Below are positions 57,239 to 64,000 of a DNA stretch of 64,000 nucleotides, in pieces. Positions within the stretch are counted from its first letter, which is position 1; every line of letters starts with the position of its first letter. Position numbers and translations under genes: made by a program. Origin of the DNA: Brevibacterium marinum (GTDB lineage: Bacteria; Actinomycetota; Actinomycetes; Actinomycetales; Brevibacteriaceae); the NCBI RefSeq assembly GCF_011927955.1, contig NZ_JAATJN010000001.1:1860001-1924000 (forward strand). Reading direction: 5' to 3'. The notes beneath the pieces were generated by a model. That model made no database searches, was not told the origin of the DNA, and saw only the letters and a list, made by a program, of their open reading frames with translations.

Positions 57239-58522
57239 ATGAGCGCTCAGACCGCGGAAGCAACACCCGCGAACCAGCTCAAGTCGCTGACCCCGATCAC
57301 GTGGAAGTTCCCGATCGTGTACACGATCCTGGCGCTCGTGTCGCTGATCTCCTTCGGCATCATCGGCCGTGACGGGCAGACGACCTTCAGGATCGCGACC
57401 GGGGGAGACCTCTTCGCGATCCCCGACGTGGTCGTGTCCTCGACCGTGGCCGGACTGATCCTCTCCCTGATCCTCGTGGTGATGGCGGCCGCCTCGATCT
57501 ACTTCGCGATCCGACGCGTCACCCTGGCCGGATGGTTCCCGATGGTCTTCGGCATCATCTTCGTCGTGTCCTTCCTCGCCTGGGCCGGTGGCGGCAGCGG
57601 TGGGGTGATCCCGCTGACCACACTGCTGGCCGGTGCCCTGGCACTGTCCGTGCCGCTGATCTTCGGCGCCATGTGCGGGCTCGTCGGCGAACGCTCGGGC
57701 ATCATCAACATCGCCATCGAGGGTCAGCTGCTGGCGGGTGCGTTCCTCGCCGCCGTCGTCGCTTCGGTGGTCAAGAACCCCTATGCGGGACTGCTGGCGG
57801 CACCGATCGCCGGTGCGCTGGTGGCCGTCATCCTCACGTTCTTCGCGGTGAAGTACTGGGTCAATCAGATCATCATCGGCGTGGTCCTCAACGTGCTCGT
57901 CGTCGGAGTCACCAGCTTCCTCTATTCGACGGTGCTCTCCGAGGACCCCGAGCTGTGGAATGCCCGGCAGAAGCTTCCCGACCTGCCGATCCCACTGCTG
58001 TCGGACGTTCCCCTCGTGGGCCGGGTGCTCTTCGACCAGAACATCCTCGTCTATATCATGTATGTCGTCGTCATCGCCCTCCAGATCTTCGTGTTCCGTT
58101 CGAAGTGGGGCCTGCGCATGCGGGCGGTCGGCGAGCACCCGAAGGCCGCCGACACCGTGGGCATCAAGGTCAATTTCACCCGCGTGCGCAACACGCTGAT
58201 GGCCGGTGCGATCGCGGGCCTCGGCGGTGCCTTCTTCACCGTCGGATCCGGGTTGGCCTTCGGCAAGGAGATGTCGGCGGGACAGGGCTACATCGCTCTG
58301 GCGGCGATGATCCTCGGCAAATGGAACCCGAAGGGCGCCCTGCTCGCGGCCCTGCTGTTCGGCTTCTCCAAGAGTTTGGGCAACACCCTGCAGTCCATCG
58401 GAACCCCGGTGGCCAACGAGCTGCTGCTCATGCTTCCCTATATCGTCACGGTTCTCGCCGTCGCCGGATTCGTCGGTCGGGTCCGCCCGCCGGCGGCCGA
58501 AGGCGTGCCGTACGTGAAATAG
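57239..58522 (+). CDS. Nucleoside ABC permease 2
   Basis: Second membrane subunit, 427 residues. CGLVGERSGIINIAIEGQLL and VNQIIIGVVLNVLVVG are the family hallmarks. It adjoins permease 1 and is followed 28 bases later by cdd. Confidence 0.92.
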   Translation: MSAQTAEATPANQLKSLTPITWKFPIVYTILALVSLISFGIIGRDGQTTFRIATGGDLFAIPDVVVSSTVAGLILSLILVVMAAASIYFAIRRVTLAGWFPMVFGIIFVVSFLAWAGGGSGGVIPLTTLLAGALALSVPLIFGAMCGLVGERSGIINIAIEGQLLAGAFLAAVVASVVKNPYAGLLAAPIAGALVAVILTFFAVKYWVNQIIIGVVLNVLVVGVTSFLYSTVLSEDPELWNARQKLPDLPIPLLSDVPLVGRVLFDQNILVYIMYVVVIALQIFVFRSKWGLRMRAVGEHPKAADTVGIKVNFTRVRNTLMAGAIAGLGGAFFTVGSGLAFGKEMSAGQGYIALAAMILGKWNPKGALLAALLFGFSKSLGNTLQSIGTPVANELLLMLPYIVTVLAVAGFVGRVRPPAAEGVPYVK

Positions 58523-58550
58523 TCCAATACTGAAGAGAGAGGTATCCCCT

Positions 58551-59060
58551 ATGACTTCTGCAGATGTCGAAGCCTCTGAACACGTGTGGAGCGTGGAACC
58601 CACCCCCGTCTCGGTCGACGATCTGTCCGAGGGCACCTGGTCGCTGCTGCGGGACGAGGCGAGGCGAGCGATGGGCTTCGCCTACGTTCCGTACTCGTCC
58701 TATCCCGTGGGCGCGGCGGCGCTCGTCGACGATGGGCGCATCGTCAGCGGCGCCAATATCGAGAATGCCTCGTTCGGGGTCACGCTGTGCGCCGAATGCT
58801 CCCTCGTCTCCGACCTGTTCATGTCCGGTGGCGGGCGGCTCGTGGCCTTCGACTGCGTTGACGGTGCGGGCCAAACCCTGGTTCCGTGCGGACGCTGCCG
58901 CCAACTACTGTTCGAACACGGCGGCAATGACCTGATCCTCAACATGCCCAGCGGCAGAGAGCCCATGTCGGTGGTGCTGCCCGAGGCCTTCGGGCCGGAT
59001 CACCTCAGCCGTGTCGGGCGCGGGGACGAGGCCGGCCCGCACAGCGTCCCCAAGCACTGA
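58551..59060 (+). CDS. cdd: Cytidine deaminase
   Basis: Deaminates cytidine and deoxycytidine. Zinc ligands Cys80, Cys113 and Cys116 (CAE and PCGRC motifs) and proton-shuttle Glu82 are present, with SSYPVGAAAL and GANIENASFG upstream. At 169 residues it is longer than the usual 130-135, with about 25 extra residues at the start and a polar tail. It sits between the importer and deoA. Confidence 0.94.
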   Translation: MTSADVEASEHVWSVEPTPVSVDDLSEGTWSLLRDEARRAMGFAYVPYSSYPVGAAALVDDGRIVSGANIENASFGVTLCAECSLVSDLFMSGGGRLVAFDCVDGAGQTLVPCGRCRQLLFEHGGNDLILNMPSGREPMSVVLPEAFGPDHLSRVGRGDEAGPHSVPKH

Positions 59061-59068
59061 ACCCGATA

Positions 59069-59099
59069 TCGCCGAGGTGGTACCGCCACCTCGGCGATC
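59069..59099 (+). terminator. Hairpin between cdd and deoA
   Basis: A perfect 13-bp stem (59069-59081 with 59087-59099) and 5-base loop, without a T run. It may attenuate transcription into deoA or protect the upstream message. Confidence 0.6.
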
Positions 59100-59195
59100 A
59101 GCTGTGACCACACGAACGGCCACCCCAAGAACGGTCACATCCCGAGACCGGCCGTCACCAGACCGGTCACCAGCAGAGAACGAAGGATTGAGAAC

Positions 59196-60485
59196 GTGAG
59201 TGTAGAGGCATTCGATGCCGTCGACGTCATCGCAGCCAAACGCGATGGCCGCACCCTGAGCAGAGCCCAGATCGACTGGGTCATCGACGCCTACACCCGT
59301 GGAGTCGTCGCCGATGAGCAGATGGCCGCGCTGGCCATGGCGATCTTCATCAACGACATGGAATCGGCCGAGATCGCTCACTGGACGCAGGCGATGATCG
59401 CATCGGGCGAACGGATGGACTTCTCGTCCCTGTCGCGGCCGACCTCGGACAAGCATTCGACCGGAGGAGTCGGGGACAAGATCACCCTGCCCCTGGCCCC
59501 GCTCGTCGCGGTCTTCGACGTCGCCGTCCCGCAGCTGTCCGGTCGCGGTCTGGGCCACACCGGGGGAACCCTCGACAAGCTCGAATCCATTCCGGACTGG
59601 CAGGCGGGCCTGAGCAATGAGGCGATCCTCGCCCAGCTCGAGAACCTCGGCGCGGTCGTCTGCGCCGCAGGGTCCGGCCTGGCCCCGGCGGACAAGAAGC
59701 TCTACGCACTGCGCGACACCACCTCGACGGTCGACTGCATTCCGCTCATCGCCTCGTCGATCATGTCGAAGAAGATCGCGGAGGGCACCGAGGGGCTCGT
59801 CCTCGACGTCAAGGTCGGATCCGGGGCTTTCATGAAGGACCTGGCCAAGGCGCAGAAGCTGGCGCGGACCATGGTCGACCTGGGCACGGATGCCGGGGTC
59901 AGCACCTCGGCGCTGCTGACGGACATGTCGACGCCGTTGGGGCTGACGGTCGGCAATGCACTCGAAGTCCGCGAATCCGTCGAGGTCCTCGCCGGTGGCG
60001 GGCCCTCCGACGTGGTTGACCTGACGGTGGCCTTGGCTGAGGAGATGCTGCGCCTGGCCGGTAAGACCGACGTCGATGTGCGTGCGGCCCTGTCCGACGG
60101 CCGGGCCATGGACGTGTGGAAGAAGATGATCCGGGCCCAGAACGGTGACCCCGATGCTGCGCTGCCCGTGGCCGAGCACACGGAGATCGTCCCGGCGCCG
60201 ACCTCAGGAACGCTGAGCAAGCTCGACGCGCTGGCCGTCGGAGTCGCCTCCTGGCGACTGGGCGCCGGACGGGCCCGCAAGGAGGACCCGGTCCAGGACG
60301 TGGCCGGCATCGAACTCCACGCCAAACCCGGTGACAGCGTCACCGCCGGCCAGCCGCTGATGACCCTGCACACGGCAACACCCGAACACTTCGCCCGCGC
60401 GATCGAATCGCTCGAGGGCGCCGTCGAGATCGGGGGCGACCTCAGCGCGGTCTCCGAGTCGATCGTGCTCGAGAAGATCAGTTGA
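59196..60485 (+). CDS. deoA: Thymidine / pyrimidine-nucleoside phosphorylase
   Basis: Phosphorolysis of thymidine (and perhaps uridine) to base and (deoxy)ribose-1-phosphate. The 429 residues include KHSTGGVGDK from Lys86, the signature SGRGLGHTGGTLDKLESI, and the C-terminal alpha/beta domain with HAKPGDSV. The GTG start follows GAAGGA. The deoC gene starts 46 bases later. Confidence 0.94.
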   Translation: MSVEAFDAVDVIAAKRDGRTLSRAQIDWVIDAYTRGVVADEQMAALAMAIFINDMESAEIAHWTQAMIASGERMDFSSLSRPTSDKHSTGGVGDKITLPLAPLVAVFDVAVPQLSGRGLGHTGGTLDKLESIPDWQAGLSNEAILAQLENLGAVVCAAGSGLAPADKKLYALRDTTSTVDCIPLIASSIMSKKIAEGTEGLVLDVKVGSGAFMKDLAKAQKLARTMVDLGTDAGVSTSALLTDMSTPLGLTVGNALEVRESVEVLAGGGPSDVVDLTVALAEEMLRLAGKTDVDVRAALSDGRAMDVWKKMIRAQNGDPDAALPVAEHTEIVPAPTSGTLSKLDALAVGVASWRLGAGRARKEDPVQDVAGIELHAKPGDSVTAGQPLMTLHTATPEHFARAIESLEGAVEIGGDLSAVSESIVLEKIS

Positions 60486-60531
60486 ACCACAGCACCAATC
60501 ATCACCGTAAGAACCACCCTGGAGGACAACC

Positions 60532-61185
60532 ATGACCAACCGCACCGACGTCGCCGCCATCATCGACCACACGCTGCTCAAGCCCGAAGCCACCCCGGCC
60601 GACGTCGAGGCATTGGTGTCGGAGGCGAAGGAGCTCGGTGTGCTCGCCATCTGCGTGTCCCCGTCGATGCTGCCCGTCACCGATTCCGGTGAGCTGATTG
60701 TCGCCACGGTCGTCGGCTTCCCGTCCGGTCAGGTCAAGGCAGAGATCAAGGCCGCCGAGGCTGCCCGTGCAGTCTCCGATGGTGCCGACGAGGTCGACAT
60801 GGTCATCAACGTCGGCCAGGCCATCGCGGGAGACTTCGACGCCGTCGAAGCTGATATCAGTGGCGTCGTCGCCGCCAGCGAAAGCTCTCTGGTCAAAGTC
60901 ATCATCGAGTCCGCAGCACTGACCGATGAGCAGATCGTCGAGGTCTGCCGCCGCGCCGAGGCTGCCGGGGCAGGCTTCGTCAAGACCTCCACGGGTTTCC
61001 ACCCTGCCGGTGGAGCCAGCGCGCACGCTGTCTCCCTCATGTGCGAAACCGTGGGGGATCGTCTCGGCGTCAAGGCCTCCGGGGGAATCCGCACGGTCGA
61101 AGCAGCCGAGGAGATGATCGCTGCGGGAGCCTCGCGTCTGGGGCTGTCCGGGTCCGCTGGGATCCTCGAGGAGTTGCAAGGCTGA
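60532..61185 (+). CDS. deoC: Deoxyribose-phosphate aldolase
   Basis: Cleaves deoxyribose-5-phosphate to glyceraldehyde-3-phosphate and acetaldehyde. The 217 residues open with [11 protein letters not shown] and contain the Schiff-base Lys151 in GFVKTSTGF and [11 protein letters not shown] 60532 follows GGAGGA. It is the last gene of the nucleoside operon. Confidence 0.96.
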   Translation: MTNRTDVAAIIDHTLLKPEATPADVEALVSEAKELGVLAICVSPSMLPVTDSGELIVATVVGFPSGQVKAEIKAAEAARAVSDGADEVDMVINVGQAIAGDFDAVEADISGVVAASESSLVKVIIESAALTDEQIVEVCRRAEAAGAGFVKTSTGFHPAGGASAHAVSLMCETVGDRLGVKASGGIRTVEAAEEMIAAGASRLGLSGSAGILEELQG

Positions 61186-61196
61186 AGGACGAGGCC

Positions 61197-61253
61197 TCGT
61201 TCAACGCTGAGTCAGGGTTTCGCTGTTGCCTCGATGCGAAAACCTGATTCAGG
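61197..61253 (+). terminator. Imperfect hairpin downstream of deoC
   Basis: An imperfect inverted repeat of about 18-23 bp (arms around 61197-61224 and 61235-61253) between convergent genes; probable terminator of the deo operon. Confidence 0.55.
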
Positions 61254-61310
61254 ATGGAACGACGAAGAGCGGACGCACACGGATTCAGGTCCAGTGGTGG
61301 CTCGGTCCGC

Positions 61311-61749
61311 TCAGAGGTCCAGGGCGGAGCGGACCTTGGCGATGGCTTTCTGCGCTGTTCGCTGCTTGATCAGACCCTCTTTGGCGTGGGCGGCGATGCC
61401 GATCGTCGATGACTGAGCGTCGACGACGATGATGACATAGGCCGGGTTCAGCGATCCGACTCCCGAACCGACGATGCCGCGAAGCGTCACCACCGCATCG
61501 TCCTGCGAGTCGACCGAACGACCCTGCTGCGTTGGAGGCGTCATCTGCCAGTGTCGCGAGAACACGCTGCTGTTCAGCGGGCGCAATGTCGATCACCTCT
61601 CGAGCAGTCTCCGTCTTCAGCCGTTTGGCGGACCACTTGGCACCATGGCGTCCCCCTCCGAAGACCGAGGACTTCGCACCCAGGCCGCCGAGCAGCTCGG
61701 CGAGGACATCGTCGATCTCCGGATCTGCCGGAATATTGTGCTCAGTCAT
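61311..61749 (-). pseudogene. Conserved hypothetical protein, one-base frameshift
   Basis: A small protein I do not recognise. The first 70 residues (MTEHNIPADPEIDDVLAEL...) read in one frame and the rest (QQGRSVDSQDDAVVTLRG, GSGVGSLNPAYVIIVVD, IAAHAKEGLIKQRTAQKA, to the stop at 61311) in another. Removing one G from the GGG run near 61521-61523 joins them into 145 residues. As written, translation would run on in the wrong frame to 61285. It starts three bases after the mutase stop, so it is the last gene of that transcript. Confidence 0.6.
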
Positions 61750-61752
61750 CGA

Positions 61753-63654
61753 TCAGAGTCCGAAGTAGATTTTGAGTTCGGTGCTGATCGTCTTCAGTCG
61801 CTCCTTGAGCGCAGGGGCGAGTGCCGCGCTCGACGAAGCGGTCGACACTCGCAAGCCTGCGGCGGCAACCGCCCGTTGGTCGGCGGCAGCTGCGGCGGCG
61901 AGGCCTTCGGGATCGGCGAGGACTTCGAGATAGCACTTGAGCTTCGGCTCGGTGCCCGACGGGCGCACGATCACACGCGAGTTCGCTTCGGAGAGCAGCA
62001 GGATGCCGTCGGTGGGCGGCAGGCCGTCATAGCCCTGCGAGAGGTCGTGGACCTCGGCGACACGGGAGCCGGCCAACGTCGTCGGCGGGCTCTCCCTCAG
62101 CTTCGACATGGCTGCGGCGATGAGTGCGACATCGTCGAGGCGAAAGCTCAGCGGCGCCGTCGCGAAAAAGCCGTCGCGGTTGCGGATCCGGTCGAGTTCG
62201 GCCTCGATGCTCGACCCCGATGCCTTGAGCCGTGAAGCCATGGCCGCGAAGGTCACGGCAGTGGAGATGCCGTCCTTGTCCCGGACCGCTGCGGGGTCGA
62301 CGCAGTAGCCCAGAGCTTCCTCGTAACCGAAGACGAGGTCGGGGACACGGGAGATCCACTTGAACCCCGTGAGGGTGCTGCTCGCGGTGAACCCGTGGCT
62401 TTCGGCAGCGGTCGCCAGACCCCGGGAGGAGACGATCGAGTTCGCAAACACCCGTGACGAGTTCAAACCGCTGCCAGTGTCTGCGTCGCTGCTGGTGTCT
62501 GCGTTGCTGCCGGCGTCGTCGTGGCCGTCAGCATCATCGCGCGTCGAATGATGCGTACCCTGTGAAAGACGGCTCGCAATGTCCTCACCCAGCAGCAGAC
62601 CCACCTCGTCGCCGGACAGCTGCCGGTACCCGGCGGCGAGCGAGGCGTCGGGGATGGCGGCTGAGAACCTGTCGGCGTCCGGGTCGTTGGCGATGATGAG
62701 TTCGGCACCGATCTCTCTGGCCAACTCATACGACTCGTCCAGAGCTCCGGCCTCCTCGGGGTTGGGGAACGAGATCGTCGGGAAGTCCGGGTCCGGCGCC
62801 TGCTGCGAGGGCACAGGGTGCACATCGGTGAACCCGGCGTGGGCCAGGGCCGCCTCGGCGACGGAGGCTCCGACACCGTGGAGGGAGGTGAGCACGATGC
62901 TCAGGTCGCCACTCGCCCTCACCCCCAGCGCATCGATGCGAGCCAGGTAGGTCTCGACGATCGTCTCATCGAGGCGCTCCCACCCGGATTCGGCACGAGG
63001 CACCGAGGCCACAGATTCGACTGCTGCGATCTGCTCGGCGATGAGGGCATCGGCGGGGCTGACGATCTGGGCGCCGGCGCCTGCCTCGGCCGCAGTCGGG
63101 TCGGATTCGATTGCCAGGAGTGGACGCTGTCCGAGGTAGACCTTGTAGCCGTTGTCGGCGGGCGGATTGTGGCTTGCGGTGACCATGACGCCGGCGTCGG
63201 CCTGCAGATGGGTCAGCGCGAAGGCGAGCAGCGGTGTCGGCAGCTGGTCGGGCAGCTGGATGGCCGTCCCGCCGGCGGCCGTGACGACAGCGGCGGTGTC
63301 GGCCGCGAAGTCCGCGGACTTGTAGCGGGCGTCGCAGCCGATGACGACGGTGAATCCCTCGCCCACCGTGTTCAGGAGGAAACGGGAGAGACCCGCTGCG
63401 GCACGGATGACGACGGCCCGGTTCATGCGGTTGGGCCCGGCGGCGATCTCTCCGCGCAGGCCCGCAGTTCCAAACTCCAGAGGACCGGCGAAGCGATCCT
63501 CCAGGTCGGCCAGCGCCGCCTCATCACCGGCCTTCGCCTCGGTGAGGACGTTGCGCAGAGTCGTCGCGGTCTGCGGGTCCGGGTCGTCGGCGATCCAGGC
63601 TTCGACGATCTCGGCATCGAATCCGTTGGTGAAGCGATCGGCTACTCGGGTCAT
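61753..63654 (-). CDS. Phosphohexomutase / phosphopentomutase (PGM2-like)
   Basis: Alpha-D-phosphohexomutase superfamily enzyme, 633 residues. Phosphoserine loop TASHNP with Ser161, metal loop DPDADR, EEALGYCVDP, and the final phosphate loop RPSGTEPKLKCYLE are visible. Position between a purine nucleoside phosphorylase gene and deoC suggests it interconverts pentose-1- and pentose-5-phosphates, although glucose-phosphate activity is possible. An Asp/Ser/Thr-rich insertion of about 30 residues sits near 360-395. ATG 63654 follows AAGGA; ATG 63660 is an alternative. Confidence 0.9.
   Translation of the reverse strand: MTRVADRFTNGFDAEIVEAWIADDPDPQTATTLRNVLTEAKAGDEAALADLEDRFAGPLEFGTAGLRGEIAAGPNRMNRAVVIRAAAGLSRFLLNTVGEGFTVVIGCDARYKSADFAADTAAVVTAAGGTAIQLPDQLPTPLLAFALTHLQADAGVMVTASHNPPADNGYKVYLGQRPLLAIESDPTAAEAGAGAQIVSPADALIAEQIAAVESVASVPRAESGWERLDETIVETYLARIDALGVRASGDLSIVLTSLHGVGASVAEAALAHAGFTDVHPVPSQQAPDPDFPTISFPNPEEAGALDESYELAREIGAELIIANDPDADRFSAAIPDASLAAGYRQLSGDEVGLLLGEDIASRLSQGTHHSTRDDADGHDDAGSNADTSSDADTGSGLNSSRVFANSIVSSRGLATAAESHGFTASSTLTGFKWISRVPDLVFGYEEALGYCVDPAAVRDKDGISTAVTFAAMASRLKASGSSIEAELDRIRNRDGFFATAPLSFRLDDVALIAAAMSKLRESPPTTLAGSRVAEVHDLSQGYDGLPPTDGILLLSEANSRVIVRPSGTEPKLKCYLEVLADPEGLAAAAAADQRAVAAAGLRVSTASSSAALAPALKERLKTISTELKIYFGL
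62475..62560 (-). repeat. Imperfect repeats encoding the mutase insertion
   Basis: Imperfect units based on GTGTCTGCGTYGCTGC encode repeated Asp/Ala/Ser/Thr residues within the mutase gene. Confidence 0.6.
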
Positions 63655-63718
63655 TTTCATCCTTGTCCGGTGATGTCGGCGAGAGAAATGCTGGCGGGGT
63701 GGGAGTGCTGCTGGGGGC

Positions 63719-64000
63719 TCAGAGCTTCGCGACGATGTCGGCGAGCAGGCCCGAGATGCGTGGGGCTGCCGCGACCCCGGCTTCGATGACCTCGGCATGG
63801 GAGAGCGGGGTCTCCTGGATGCCCGCGGCGAGGTTCGTCACCAGGGAGATGCCCATCAGCTCCAGACCGGCCTGACGTGCGGCGATGGCCTCCAAGGTGG
63901 TGGACATTCCGACGAGGTCGGCACCGAGGATCCCGGCCATGCGCACCTCGGCGGGGGTCTCGTAATGGGGTCCGCGGAACTGGGCGTAGACGCCTTCGTC
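63719..64000 (-). CDS. Purine nucleoside phosphorylase, cut by window edge
   Basis: C-terminal 93 residues of a trimeric PNP (PNP-I type). [19 protein letters not shown] is the family signature, followed by [27 protein letters not shown]-type sequence with the substrate-binding Met-Ser-Thr, and [10 protein letters not shown]. The start lies beyond base 64000. It ends 64 bases before the mutase start, completing purine nucleoside breakdown in this island. Confidence 0.95.
   Translation of the reverse strand, partial: DEGVYAQFRGPHYETPAEVRMAGILGADLVGMSTTLEAIAARQAGLELMGISLVTNLAAGIQETPLSHAEVIEAGVAAAPRISGLLADIVAKL

Noticed and set aside
57218-58636. Minus-strand 472-codon frame opposite nucleoside permease 2
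   Set aside because: Its composition is a complement shadow of hydrophobic codons; the plus-strand permease is unambiguous.

Overview
The window is a high-GC actinobacterial chromosome segment with dense genes, many four-base ATGA/GTGA overlaps and frequent GTG starts. Gene content and order (rpsI-glmM, coaA/glmS/acpS, nnrD-alr-tsaE-tsaB-rimI, rsmA-ispE, a DtxR box at a heme oxygenase) suggest a Micrococcales-type organism. A Brevibacterium-like genus is plausible but not proven from sequence alone. No tRNA, rRNA, CRISPR array, insertion sequence or prophage was found.

Layout. 1-10.5 kb: end of rpsI, glmM, acetate uptake and activation (satP-like gene, acs), an ABC exporter, and the divergent pair coaA/glmS with acpS. 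10.5-13 kb: an AT-richer island holding an AbiE toxin-antitoxin pair; both genes carry a one-base frameshift in a homopolymer. 13-24 kb: M20 amidohydrolase, nnrD, alr and tsaE-tsaB-rimI, then lysE and an iron-regulated heme oxygenase interrupting the usual t6A cluster, then an aldo/keto reductase, an SRPBCC protein, tsaD and a NUDIX hydrolase. 24-34.2 kb: a glutamate-cysteine ligase-like enzyme, then a divergent polyol regulon (regulator, xylulokinase and ABC ATPase on one side; binding protein, two permeases and a mannitol-dehydrogenase-family enzyme on the other). 34.3-39.5 kb: GH3 lipoprotein, NlpC/P60 cell-wall enzyme with an unusual promoter, rhodanese, THUMP-like methyltransferase. 39.5-46 kb: rsmA-ispE followed by a gluconate module (GntR-type regulator, permease, kinase, 6-phosphogluconate dehydrogenase). 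46-53 kb: class V aminotransferase, formate/nitrite-type transporter, homocysteine methyltransferase, acyltransferase, a DksA/TraR-like zinc protein and an ABC-F ATPase. 53-64 kb: a nucleoside island with BMP-type ABC importer, cdd, deoA and deoC, facing a phosphohexo/pentomutase and a purine nucleoside phosphorylase cut by the window edge.

How the parts work together. The nucleoside genes form a near-complete route: import, cytidine deamination, phosphorolysis of pyrimidine and purine nucleosides, pentose-1-phosphate isomerisation by the mutase, and aldol cleavage by DeoC. The polyol genes fit oxidation of a pentitol or hexitol to a ketose and phosphorylation by XylB. The gluconate genes feed the pentose phosphate pathway.

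Two patterns run across the window. First, many genes have a TANNNT-like -10 hexamer placed 6-7 bases before the start codon with no Shine-Dalgarno, as expected of leaderless transcripts; this was used to fix several starts. Second, conserved enzymes repeatedly carry low-complexity in-frame insertions or tails made of short tandem DNA repeats (alr, SRPBCC, the polyol regulator, methyltransferase, rsmA, mutase). No wholly new system stands out; the best leads are the GTNAC array embedded in the NlpC/P60 promoter, the leaderless architecture, the coding minisatellites and the frameshifted AbiE pair.
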